Shown: piece after piece, positions 17,101-26,400 of the stretch
Layout: each line of letters opens with the position of its first letter
How positions within the stretch are numbered: position 1 is the first letter of the stretch
NCBI RefSeq assembly: GCF_006088715.1
Contig: NZ_CP030771.1
Location: forward strand, 744,001-808,000
Length of the DNA stretch: 64,000 bases
Reading direction: 5' to 3'
From: Streptomyces sp. YIM 121038
GTDB lineage: Bacteria; Actinomycetota; Actinomycetes; Streptomycetales; Streptomycetaceae
Notes under the pieces: generated by a model
What the model saw: only the letters and a program-made list of their open reading frames with translations
Told to the model about the DNA's origin: nothing
The model's database searches: none
Position numbers and translations under genes: made by a program

Positions 17101-20100
17101 CCTCGAAGAGGTCCTGCCACTGCTCCAGGCGGTCGGCGTTCTGTTCGCGCGCGGTGGCGTCCAGCCAGCTGGTGGTGGGCCGTACGTGGGCGACGAGCTT
17201 CTTCGTCTCGCCGTCGGCCAGGGTGGTGACGACGGCGCCGCGCACGGCGGGGTGGGCGTGGAGCGCGTTCTCGATCTCGCCGAGTTCGACGCGGAAGCCG
17301 CGCACCTTGACCTGGTCGTCGACGCGGCCGACGAACTCCAGGGCGCCGTCGGGCAGTCGGCGCACCAGGTCGCCGGTGCGGTAGAGGCGGGCCCCGGGCC
17401 GCGTGGCGAAGGGGTCGTCGACGAACCGCTCCTTCGTCAGCTCGGGGTTGCCGAGGTAGCCGCGGCCGACACCCGCGCCGCCCACGCACAGCTCGCCGAC
17501 GACGCCGAGCGGCACGGGCCGCAGGTGTGCGTCGAGCACGTGGGCGGTGGACTGGGCGATGGGCCTGCCGATGGGGATCACCGCGTCCTCGGCGATGTCC
17601 CGGGGGATCACGTGGCAGGTGGAGGCGATGCTGTTCTCGGTCGGGCCGTAGGCGTTGACGACGGTCAGGCCGGGGTGGGCCGCGTAGAGGCGGCGTACGT
17701 CCTTGGCGGAGAAGGCCTCGCCGCCGACGCCGAGGTAGGTCAGCGGCAGCCGCCGCCCCTGCGCGGCTTCGGCGAACGCGGGCAGGAAGGCCGCGGACAG
17801 GGCCATCGTCGTGACGCCGGAGCGCTCGGCGCGGTCCAGGAGCGCGCCCACGTCCTTGGAGTCGCCGTCGTGCAGGACGAGCCGGCCGCCGCACAGCAGC
17901 GGGCCGAGGACCTCCTGGGAGCCGACGTCGAAGGAGATCGAGGAGTGGTGGAGCACGACGGTGTCGGGGTCCGTCGGGAAGTAGTCCGGGTTGCGTACGA
18001 GACGGGCGACGCCGCGCTGTTCCACGAGGACGCCCTTGGGGACGCCCGTGGAACCCGAGGTGAAGATGGCGTAGGCCAGATGCTCGGGGGTGAGGCCGAG
18101 TTCGGCGCGCGTCAGGTCGTGCTCGGGGCGGTCGGCGAGCAGCTGGGTGCCGTCCCCGGCGCGTTCGCCGGTGTCGAGGTGGACGACCTGGGGGCGTTTG
18201 CCCCCGTCGGCGCCGTCGAGCGCCTCGGAGGGGAGGTGGGACTGGCTGAGCACGATGTCGACGCCGGAGTTGGCCACCAGGGTGCGGATGCGCTCCCGGG
18301 GGTAGTCCGGGTCGATGGGGACGTACGCGCCGCCCGCCTTGAGGATGCCGAGCAGGCCGGTCACGAGCTCCGGGGAGCGGCGGGCGCACAGGCCGACCAG
18401 GGTGTCGGGGCCGACTCCCTGCGCGCGCAGCCAGTGGGCGACGCGGTTGGCGCGGGCATTGGTCTCGGCGTAGGTGAGGCGCTGCTCGCCGTGTTCGACG
18501 GCGATGGCGTGCGGGCGCTGCCGTACGTGCTCCTCGAAGAGCTCGAAGAGGCAGTGGTCGTCCGGGTAGGGCTTGTCGGTGTCGTTCCACTCGGTCAGCA
18601 GGCGGTGGCGTTCCGCGGCCGGGAGCACGTCGATGTCGAGGGCGCGGGTGCCGGTGCCGTCGTCGGTGGCCAGGGCGTCGACGAGGCCGGTCACCGCCGC
18701 CTCGACGTAGCCGAGGACGGCGTCCGGCGAGAGCGTGGCGTCGACCTGGGCGTTGAGGGACAGTTCGGTGCCGGTGTCGTCGACGGACACGCCCACCGGG
18801 TAGTTGGTGCGGTCCAGGGAGCCCAGCCAGCGGATGCCCAGGTCGTCCAGGGTGGCCGGGCCGAGGTCGCCCTGGCGCGGCTCGAAGTACCGGAAGTTGA
18901 TCATCGAGCTGAACAGGGTGGCGTCGCCGTCCAGGCCGCTGGAGCGCTGGGCCAGGGTCAGCGCGCTCTGCTCGTAGGCGATGAGGTCCTTCAGGGAGGC
19001 GTCCACGGCGGACACCAGGTCCTTGACGCTGCGGTCGGCGAGGCGGACCCGCAGGGGCAGGGTGTTGATGAAGTTGCCGAGCATCCGCTCGACGCCGGGC
19101 ACGCCCTGGAGGCGGCCGGACAGGACGGTGCCGAACACCACGTCGTCGCGTCCGCCGGTGGCCGCCGTGACCAGGGCCCAGGCGGCGTGGAAGAGCGCGG
19201 CCGGGCTGATCCGCAGCCGCTGGGCCTGCTCGCGCAGCCTGCTCGTGAGGGCGGGCGGCAGGGAGCGGCGCAGGTCGCGCACGCGGCTGCCGTCGCCGTG
19301 CACGTCGACGAGCTGGAAGGGCGTGGTGGGCTCGGTGACGTCGCCGAGCTCGCGGCGGAAGTACGCCTCGGCGTCATGGGCGTCGAGCTGGTGCAGGGTG
19401 TGGCCGACGAAGTCGCGGTAGGCCGGGGCCGGGGGCAGTTCGTCGGCGCGGCCCGCCATGTGCGCGGCGAGCTCTTCGAGGATGAGGCGCAGCGAGGTCG
19501 CGTCCTCGATGAGGTGGTGGACGCGCAGCAGCACGAAGTGCCGGGCGGAGTGCGGGTCGGCGGCGACGGCGAGCCGCAGCAGCGGCGCCCGGTCGAGGGC
19601 CATGCTCCCCGGGTCCGCGAGCCAGGCGCGGGCCTGCTCCTCGGCGGCGGCGGAGTCGGCGGCGTTGAGCGTACGCCGCTCGACGTCGAGGCGGACGTCG
19701 CGCAGGACCACCTGCACGGGCTCCCCGAGGCCTTCGGTGACGACGGCCGTGCGCATCACGTCGTGCCGGTCCACCACGGCCTGGAGGGCCGCCACGAAGG
19801 CGTCGCAGGTCTGCCGGTCGGGGGCGGTGAGCAGGATGGGGATGACGTACGGGTCGTTGGCCGGGTCCATCAGGTGATGGAAGAGGATGCCCTCCTGCGA
19901 GGGCACGAGCGGGTAGACGTCCTGCACGTTGGGGGCGCCGCCGGGCACGCGGGACACGACGGCGTCGACGGCGGCCTGGTCGAGCCCGGCCAGCGGCAGC
20001 ATCTCGGGCGTGAGCCGCTCGCAGCCCTCGGGGATCGCAGGGGCGGGCACGGTGTAGCCGGTGGCGGCCGGTCCCGCACGGTCGATGTCGGCGGCGAGGT

Positions 20101-23100
20101 CGGCGAGCGTGGGGCTGCTGAAGACGCTGCGCACGGCGACGTCGAGGCCGCGCTCCTTGAGGCGGGCGATGAGGACGGTGATGAGCAGGGAGTGGCCGCC
20201 GAGCGCGAAGAAGTTGTCGTGCGCGCTGATGCGGTCCTCGTCGAAGCCGAGGAGTTCGGCCCAGGCCGCGGCGAGCGTCCGCTCGGTGGCCGTGCTCGGC
20301 GGCGTGTACGCGCGCTGCGCGAAGGCCTCGATGCCGGGGGCGGGCAACGCCTTGCGGTCGAGCTTGCCGTTGCCGGTGATGGGCAGCCGCTCCAGGGCCA
20401 CGAAGGCGCTGGGGACCATGTAGTCGGGCAGGGTCCTGCGCAGGTGGCGGGCGAGTTCGGCGCGGTGGTCGGCCTCCTGCTCGGGCGTGCCCGCGCCGGG
20501 CGTGCCGGGGCGCGGCACGGTGTAGGCGACGAGCTGCCGGTCGCCGGGGGTGTCCTCGCGGGCGATGACGCGGGCGTCCTGGACGGCGGGGTGTTCGGCG
20601 AGGCGGGCCTCGATCTCGCCCAGCTCGATGCGGAAGCCACGGATCTTCACCTGGTCGTCGTTGCGCCCCAGGTATTCCAGCGAGCCGTCGGGCAGCCAGC
20701 GCGCCAGGTCACCCGAGCGGTACATCCGCGCACCCGGCTCCTCCCGGAACGGATCCTCCAGGAACCGCTCCGCCGTCAGCTCAGGCCGGTTCAGATAGCC
20801 GCGGGCCACACCCTCGCCCCCGACGTACAACTCCCCCACGACACCGACCGGTACGGGCTGGCCGTGTCCGTCGAGGACGTAGGTGCGCAGGTCGGGGATG
20901 CGTTCGCCGATGGGGCTCACGGTGCGGTCCGCGTCGGCCTCGGTGATCAGCCGGTACGTCACGTGCACGGTGGTCTCGGTGATCCCGTACATGTTCACGA
21001 GCTGAGTGCCCTGGTTGACCGGGCGGCGCAGCCACGGCTTGAGCGAGGCGACCTCCAGGGCCTCGCCGCCGAAGACCACGACGCGCACCGCGTGCGGCCG
21101 GGCGTCGTCGCCCTGTGCGGTGATCAGCTGCCGGAAGGCGCTCGGGGTCTGGTTGAGGACCGTCACGCCCCTCTCACACAGCAGCCCGTAGAAGTCCTCC
21201 GGACTGCGCGTGACCGCCTGCGGCACGACGACCAGACGGCCACCGTGCAACAGCGCGCCCCAGATCTCCCACACGGAGAAGTCGAACGCGAAGGAATGGA
21301 ACAACGCCCACACATCATGCTCATCGAAACGGAACCACTCGTCCGTCGACGTGAACAGACGCACCACGTTGCGGTGTTCGACCACCACGCCCTTGGGCAC
21401 ACCCGTCGAACCCGACGTGTAGATCACGTAGGCCGCATGCGAAGGGCCCACACCCGTGCCCGTGACATCGTCCGCCGACAAGGCCGCCCACTGGTCCGCG
21501 TCCGCGCGGACGTCCACGACCGGGACCGACGGGACAGCCAGGCCCTCGGGCAGCACGCCGTCTGTCACGAACACCTGGGGGGCGCTGTCGTCGAGCACGT
21601 GGGCGAGGCGGTCGGCGGGGGACGCCGGGTCCAGCGGCACATAGGCGCCGCCCGCCTTCAGGACGGCGAGCACGGCGACCACGAGGTGTTCGCTGCGCGG
21701 CAGGCACAGCGCCACCAGCACGTCCGGACCCACACCCAGACCCCGCAGATGACGCGCGAGACGGTTCGCCCGCGCGTTCAACTCCCCATAGGAGAGACGG
21801 CAGTCCTCGAACTCCACCGCCACCGCGTCCGGAGTCCGCGCCACCATCCGCTCGAAGCCCTCATGCAGAGGCCCCGCCACCGGCTCCGCCGCAGGCACCT
21901 CGTTCCACTCGGCGAGGACCTGGCGGCGCTCGGCGGCGTCGAGGGTGCTGAGCCGGGAGAGCCGCTCCCCCGGTGCGGCGACGACGGCGTGCAGCAGCGC
22001 GGTGTAGTGCCGGACGAAGCGCTGGACCGTCTCGCGGTCGAAGAGGCCGGTGTTGTACTCGAAGGCGCCGATGAGACCGTCGGGGGTCTCGCGCAGGTCG
22101 AGCGTCGCGTCGAACTTCGTGATGTCGAAGTCGAACTCGATGAGGGAGACGTCGAGGTCCCCCAGGCGCACCTCGCGGTCGGTGTGCGCCTCCTGGAGCA
22201 CGAACGCGACCTGGAACAGGGGCGAGTGGCTGAGGCTGCGCTCCAGCTGCAAGGCGTCGACGACCGCTTCGAACGGCACGTCCTGGTGGCTGAAGGCCCC
22301 GAGCGCCACGTCCTTCACCCGGCCGAGCAGATCGGTGAAGGCCGGGTCGCCCGACAGGTCGGCGCGCATCACCAGGGTGTTGGCGAAGTAGCCGATGAGC
22401 CCTTCGGACTCGATGCGCTGGCGGTTCGCGACGGGGGTGCCGATCGCGATGTCGGTCTGCTCGCTGTAGCGGTGCAGCAGCAGGGCGTAGACGGAGAGCA
22501 GCGTCATGTAGAGCGTGACGTCGTGCTGCTCGGCGAGGGCCTTCAGCTGCCGCAGGAGCTCCTCGGGCAGGTGGAAGCGCTCGTGCGCGCCCGCGTAGGT
22601 CTTGATCGCCGGGCGGGTGCGGTCGGCGGGCAGGGGCAGGCGCGGGTCGACGCCGTCGAGCCTGCGCGTCCAGTAGCCGAGCTGGCGGTCCTGCACCTCG
22701 TCGACGAGCCACTGGCGCTGCCAGCGGGCGTAGTCCGCGTACTGGATGGGCAGCGGCGCGAGCGGCGAGGCGTGGCCCGCCTGGAACGCCTCGTACAGCG
22801 TGACCATCTCGCGGAAGAACACGCCGAGCGACCAGCCGTCGGAGACGCTGTGGTGCATGGTGACGAGCAGGACGTGCGCCTGCTCGGACTCGCGCAGGAG
22901 GCGGACGCGGATCAGCGAGTCGCGGGCGAGGTCGAAGGGGGCCACGGCCTCCCGCTCGCAGATCGACGGCAGCTCCGCGGGGTCCGTCAGCTCCTCCTCG
23001 CCGACCGTGAAGTCACTGCCGTCGCCCATCTCCTGGTACGGCACGCCGTCGCGCTCGACGAAGCGGGTGCGCAGCGCCTCGTGGCGCTGGACGATCGTCG

Positions 23101-23413
23101 ACAGGGCGCGCAGCAGGGCGGGGCGGTCGAGCGGGCCGCTCAGCCGCATCGCCATCGGGATGTTGTAGTACGCGCTGGTGCCGTCCAGCTGCGCGAGGAA
23201 CCACAGGCGCTGCTGGGCGAAGGACAGCTGGACCGGCTCGTTCCCGGTGTGCGGGCGGGGGCCGATCGCCTCCAGGGCGGACAGGTCGACGCCCTGCTTC
23301 TTCAGCATCGCGATGAGGGCGCGCTGCTTGTTGGCGGGCAGCGACTTGATCTTCCGGATCAGGTCGAGGGAGGTGCCCTTGTGCGGGGTGCTCATCGGCG
23401 TCGTCGTGGTCAC
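14126..23413 (-). CDS. NRPS2: C-A(Thr)-PCP-C-A(NMT)-PCP-terminal C
   Basis: 3095 residues from a GTG at 23413 that overlaps the NRPS1 stop (GTGA). Domains: C1 about 61-490 (HHSVSDG near 186); A1 about 510-1010, specificity residues read DFWNVGMVHK, the Thr code with one conservative change; PCP1 about 1035-1105 (GGHSL); C2 about 1125-1570 (HHLIEDATS, with an N-terminal QEGILFHHL typical of dual epimerisation/condensation domains); A2 about 1590-2530, interrupted at about 2110-2390 by a SAM N-methyltransferase (LEVGCGTG near 2170); its code reads DVQAGGAIAK, which I cannot assign; PCP2 about 2555-2625; terminal C about 2640-3075, where HHxxxDG has become RPWGIFDG. There is no thioesterase. It would add Thr and an N-methylated residue at the end of the line. 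Confidence 0.93.
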   Translation of the reverse strand: MTTTTPMSTPHKGTSLDLIRKIKSLPANKQRALIAMLKKQGVDLSALEAIGPRPHTGNEPVQLSFAQQRLWFLAQLDGTSAYYNIPMAMRLSGPLDRPALLRALSTIVQRHEALRTRFVERDGVPYQEMGDGSDFTVGEEELTDPAELPSICEREAVAPFDLARDSLIRVRLLRESEQAHVLLVTMHHSVSDGWSLGVFFREMVTLYEAFQAGHASPLAPLPIQYADYARWQRQWLVDEVQDRQLGYWTRRLDGVDPRLPLPADRTRPAIKTYAGAHERFHLPEELLRQLKALAEQHDVTLYMTLLSVYALLLHRYSEQTDIAIGTPVANRQRIESEGLIGYFANTLVMRADLSGDPAFTDLLGRVKDVALGAFSHQDVPFEAVVDALQLERSLSHSPLFQVAFVLQEAHTDREVRLGDLDVSLIEFDFDITKFDATLDLRETPDGLIGAFEYNTGLFDRETVQRFVRHYTALLHAVVAAPGERLSRLSTLDAAERRQVLAEWNEVPAAEPVAGPLHEGFERMVARTPDAVAVEFEDCRLSYGELNARANRLARHLRGLGVGPDVLVALCLPRSEHLVVAVLAVLKAGGAYVPLDPASPADRLAHVLDDSAPQVFVTDGVLPEGLAVPSVPVVDVRADADQWAALSADDVTGTGVGPSHAAYVIYTSGSTGVPKGVVVEHRNVVRLFTSTDEWFRFDEHDVWALFHSFAFDFSVWEIWGALLHGGRLVVVPQAVTRSPEDFYGLLCERGVTVLNQTPSAFRQLITAQGDDARPHAVRVVVFGGEALEVASLKPWLRRPVNQGTQLVNMYGITETTVHVTYRLITEADADRTVSPIGERIPDLRTYVLDGHGQPVPVGVVGELYVGGEGVARGYLNRPELTAERFLEDPFREEPGARMYRSGDLARWLPDGSLEYLGRNDDQVKIRGFRIELGEIEARLAEHPAVQDARVIAREDTPGDRQLVAYTVPRPGTPGAGTPEQEADHRAELARHLRRTLPDYMVPSAFVALERLPITGNGKLDRKALPAPGIEAFAQRAYTPPSTATERTLAAAWAELLGFDEDRISAHDNFFALGGHSLLITVLIARLKERGLDVAVRSVFSSPTLADLAADIDRAGPAATGYTVPAPAIPEGCERLTPEMLPLAGLDQAAVDAVVSRVPGGAPNVQDVYPLVPSQEGILFHHLMDPANDPYVIPILLTAPDRQTCDAFVAALQAVVDRHDVMRTAVVTEGLGEPVQVVLRDVRLDVERRTLNAADSAAAEEQARAWLADPGSMALDRAPLLRLAVAADPHSARHFVLLRVHHLIEDATSLRLILEELAAHMAGRADELPPAPAYRDFVGHTLHQLDAHDAEAYFRRELGDVTEPTTPFQLVDVHGDGSRVRDLRRSLPPALTSRLREQAQRLRISPAALFHAAWALVTAATGGRDDVVFGTVLSGRLQGVPGVERMLGNFINTLPLRVRLADRSVKDLVSAVDASLKDLIAYEQSALTLAQRSSGLDGDATLFSSMINFRYFEPRQGDLGPATLDDLGIRWLGSLDRTNYPVGVSVDDTGTELSLNAQVDATLSPDAVLGYVEAAVTGLVDALATDDGTGTRALDIDVLPAAERHRLLTEWNDTDKPYPDDHCLFELFEEHVRQRPHAIAVEHGEQRLTYAETNARANRVAHWLRAQGVGPDTLVGLCARRSPELVTGLLGILKAGGAYVPIDPDYPRERIRTLVANSGVDIVLSQSHLPSEALDGADGGKRPQVVHLDTGERAGDGTQLLADRPEHDLTRAELGLTPEHLAYAIFTSGSTGVPKGVLVEQRGVARLVRNPDYFPTDPDTVVLHHSSISFDVGSQEVLGPLLCGGRLVLHDGDSKDVGALLDRAERSGVTTMALSAAFLPAFAEAAQGRRLPLTYLGVGGEAFSAKDVRRLYAAHPGLTVVNAYGPTENSIASTCHVIPRDIAEDAVIPIGRPIAQSTAHVLDAHLRPVPLGVVGELCVGGAGVGRGYLGNPELTKERFVDDPFATRPGARLYRTGDLVRRLPDGALEFVGRVDDQVKVRGFRVELGEIENALHAHPAVRGAVVTTLADGETKKLVAHVRPTTSWLDATAREQNADRLEQWQDLFEDQYGTDAQEQAHTTENPGGPDGSGDDLNLVGWNSSYTGDAIPEHEMREWIDGTVRRIEELRPRRLLEVGCGTGLLLFRYAGACEAVHAVDISASALAGVRRGADRRGWSHVTLAQGDARSVPVPEGLTATEKFDTVVINSVAQYFPNRLYLEEVIERLLPLVADGGRILLGDIRNLDLFSAHVTAVERSRLAARTSVTALARQVQRRRQQETELLVSPSYFAGLPERFADVGSVDIAVKRGTGGNEMLSYRYDVVLTKGPAAAESDLPWLTATTPDELRALLADGARTRFGVTGLDNPRVADDVRAAEGLRGTTAQQHVEPLGAHRLSDAAAQRVRDLEDVLGYAEELGYRTALTWSQDRLDGLDLILAKGERPTALARAAYRATHLANVPQIATTGQALTRELKDHLAGRVPEYMVPSVFVALEELPLTPNGKVDKRALPAPDEADVHKEVYVAPRTATERALCRLVQDVLDLDRVGLQDGFFDLGGHSLLATRLTIRVKQETGKELPLQSILAGATLGELAAALDAAAGPAADGTVPLVPVTGPGDESPLSFQQSELWFLNPRAHLGSSYDNVQMAYRIIGPLDRQAYARAFEGLVARHAVLRTSYPRRGDTYVQRVNDATGFTVAFEDVAGDSAVAEYLRAERLRPFDPEDRHMLRVHILTLAPHEHVAVVTRPWGIFDGWSTGVFIAELNALYQALSRGEAPSLPELPVQYADFAHWQHQVVDADARARQEAYWRSRLAGLPARTALRTDYRRPAAKSYQGASVEVNVPAAVLDQLKRVSKERGGTLYLTLLSAFATLLGAHTEDRDLAIGSPVTNRPRPELERLVGYFINVLVMRLDVRPEQAFDDLLAQARRVTAAAHEHKDVPFADLVKDLVPEPDPAHSPLFQAMFNLVPAAEAAPRDAADPGALGFVPLPTDSGTAKFDLNLVVRETPEGLRGYLEYSTDLYARSTARTLAATYERLLLKIVTQPGASLARLREAAADGGPG
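14190..15500 (-). other. Terminal condensation domain with lost HHxxxDG histidines
   Basis: Last domain of NRPS2, about 435 residues and otherwise intact (SFQQSELWFL start, SPLFQAMFNLV and YFINVLVMRL regions). At 15046-15080 the active-site motif reads RPWGIFDG instead of HHxxxDG, so both histidines are missing while Asp-Gly remain. It is the only domain after the last PCP. Confidence 0.85.
20570..21912. repeat. A(Thr) domain duplicate, copy 1 (in NRPS2)
   Basis: Nearly the whole A1 domain of NRPS2 matches the A(Thr) domain of NRPS1 at the DNA level, at a constant offset of 4340 bases. From 20640 to 21553 I found no difference from 24980-25893. A short divergent patch (about 21554-21665) is followed by near-identity again to 21912. 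Direct orientation. Confidence 0.9.
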
Positions 23414-26400
23414 TTGATCCGGCCTTCCAGCGCGTCCAGCTCTTCTTCGCTCATGTTCTCGATCAAGTCGATGCTCTCCAGGATCGCGGCGACGTCGAGT
23501 GCCTCGCCCTGGGGTGCCCCGGGGGCGCGCCGCTCCAGCTCGGCGGCCATCGCGGCGAGCGTCGGTCCCTCGAAGACGGCCTGGACGGTGAGTTCGGCGC
23601 CCGTCGCCTGGGCGAGGCGGTTGACGAGGCGGGTGACGAGCAGCGAGTTGCCGCCGAGGGCGAAGAAGTCGCTGTCGACGTCCAGGGCGGCGGCGTCGGT
23701 GCGCAACAGCTCGGCCCAGACGCCCGCGACGGTCCGCTCGGCCTCGGTGCGGGGCGCGACGCGGCGCCCGGCGGGCCGCTGCCGGTCCTCGGGGGCGGGC
23801 AGGGCCCGCAGGTCGAGCTTGCCGTTCTGGGTCAGGGGCAGCTCTTCGAGGAGCACGTGCGCGGCCGGGACCATGTACTCGGGCAGCGCCGCGCCCAGCT
23901 TGTCCCGTACGTCGGCGACCAGGGCGGCCCGGCCCGACCAGCGCGGGGCCGCGGTGGCGGACCCGACCGTCCTCGGGGTGCTCTGGCCGTCGGCGCGGCG
24001 GGCGTAGACGTTGTAGAGGGTGGTGCCCCGCAGCAGGCGGTTGTCCTGCTCGCAGACGACGTCGTAGCCGAGCGCCTTGAGGAGGGTGACGACCTTCTCC
24101 AGCTGCCCGTCGACGTCGTGGAGTTCGACGACGAGCTGCCGGATCTTCGGCCAGTCCCGCCAGTGGATGCCCTTGAGCACCTCGTACTCGGCGTTCTCCA
24201 CGTCGACCTTCAGCAGGTCGATCCGGTCGAGGGCCTCCTCCGCGATGACGTCCGAGAGGGTGCGCAGGCGGCAGGTGAACTGCTCGCTGTCGAGACGGGC
24301 GTCGACGACCGCGTCGACGAGGTCGTCCCCGGCGGTGGTGTCGTCCGCGCCCTCCCCGGTCAGCTCCTCCTGGTTGCGCAGATAGGAGCGCACCAGGTCG
24401 TGGGCCTGTTCGGCGGTGGTGACGCTGGAGGAGATGACGGTGTTGTGGCGGTAGAAGGTGAAGGTCTCCTCCTTCGCCTCGGCCGCGAGGCCGCAGTCGT
24501 GCACCTTGGCGTTGAGGCCGTGGAGCGCGACGTTGCGGCGCAGCGAGTCGAAGACGGGCGGGATCGGCTCGAAGGCGTGGATCCGGGCGCCGGGGCAGCG
24601 GCTGCCCGCGAACAGCGTGAACAGGCCGATGTTGGCGCCCACGTCGAGGATGGTGTCGCCGTCCTCGATGGTGATGCCGTTCCGCAGGTACTCGAGGTGC
24701 GTGAAGATCTCGTCGTAGACGAAGTCGGTCTCGCTCCTGTTCTGCTGGAACACCGTCATGCCGTTGGGCAGTTCGTAGGTCCGCGCGAGCGCTTCCGGCT
24801 CGGTGCGGTCCAGGCGCAGGAGTTCGCGTACGGCCGGAGCGTGGTCGGCCGACGGGACGACGTAGGCGACGAGGCGCTGGTCCTGGTCGTCGTAGCCGCG
24901 CACCAGGACGCGGGCGTCCTGGACGGCGGGGTGTTCGGCGAGGCGGGCCTCGATCTCGCCCAGCTCGATGCGGAAGCCGCGGATCTTCACCTGGTCGTCG
25001 TTGCGCCCCAGGTATTCCAGCGAGCCGTCGGGCAGCCAGCGCGCCAGGTCACCCGAGCGGTACATCCGCGCACCCGGCTCCTCCCGGAACGGATCCTCCA
25101 GGAACCGCTCCGCCGTCAGCTCAGGCCGGTTCAGATAGCCGCGGGCCACACCCTCGCCCCCGACGTACAACTCCCCCACGACACCGACCGGTACGGGCTG
25201 GCCGTGTCCGTCGAGGACGTAGGTGCGCAGGTCGGGGATGCGTTCGCCGATGGGGCTCACGGTGCGGTCCGCGTCGGCCTCGGTGATCAGCCGGTACGTC
25301 ACGTGCACGGTGGTCTCGGTGATCCCGTACATGTTCACGAGCTGAGTGCCCTGGTTGACCGGGCGGCGCAGCCACGGCTTGAGCGAGGCGACCTCCAGGG
25401 CCTCGCCGCCGAAGACCACGACGCGCACCGCGTGCGGCCGGGCGTCGTCGCCCTGTGCGGTGATCAGCTGCCGGAAGGCGCTCGGGGTCTGGTTGAGGAC
25501 CGTCACGCCCCTCTCACACAGCAGCCCGTAGAAGTCCTCCGGACTGCGCGTGACCGCCTGCGGCACGACGACCAGACGGCCACCGTGCAACAGCGCGCCC
25601 CAGATCTCCCACACGGAGAAGTCGAACGCGAAGGAATGGAACAACGCCCACACATCATGCTCATCGAAACGGAACCACTCGTCCGTCGACGTGAACAGAC
25701 GCACCACGTTGCGGTGTTCGACCACCACGCCCTTGGGCACACCCGTCGAACCCGACGTGTAGATCACGTAGGCCGCATGCGAAGGGCCCACACCCGTGCC
25801 CGTGACATCGTCCGCCGACAAGGCCGCCCACTGGTCCGCGTCCGCGCGGACGTCCACGACCGGGACCGACGGGACAGCCAGGCCCTCGGGCAGTACCCCG
25901 TCCATGACCAGGACGCGGGGTGCGCTGTCGTCGAGGATGTGGGCGAGGCGGTCCGCCGGGGACGCCGGGTCCACGGGTACGTACGCGCCGCCCGCCTTGA
26001 GGACGGCGAGCACGGCGACCACGAGGTGTTCGCTGCGCGGCAGGCACAGCGCCACCAGCACGTCCGGACCCACACCCAGACCCCGCAGATGACGCGCGAG
26101 ACGGTTCGCCCGCGCGTTCAACTCCCCATAGGAGAGACGGCAGTCCTCGAACTCCACCGCCACCGCGTCCGGAATCCGCGCCACCATCCGCTCGAAGCCC
26201 TCATGCAGAGGCCCCGCCACCGGCTCCGCCGCAGGCACCTCGTTCCACTCGGTGAGGACCCGGTGGCGCAGGGCGTCGCTCAGGACGGGCAGTTCCAGGG
26301 CGGGGCCCTGCTCGGCGCCCTCGGTGGTGAGGGCACCGACGAGGCCCTCCATGGCGGTTTCCAGGTAGCCGATGACGAGTTCGGCGTCCTGGGCCCGGTC

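Noticed and set aside
13802..24007. Very long open frame on the plus strand opposite NRPS2 (and similar ones at 23857-31110 and 37896-45305)
   Set aside because: These are GC-rich antisense shadows. Their translation is low-complexity Gly/Arg/Val/Ala with no domains, while the minus strand encodes clear NRPS/PKS domains throughout.
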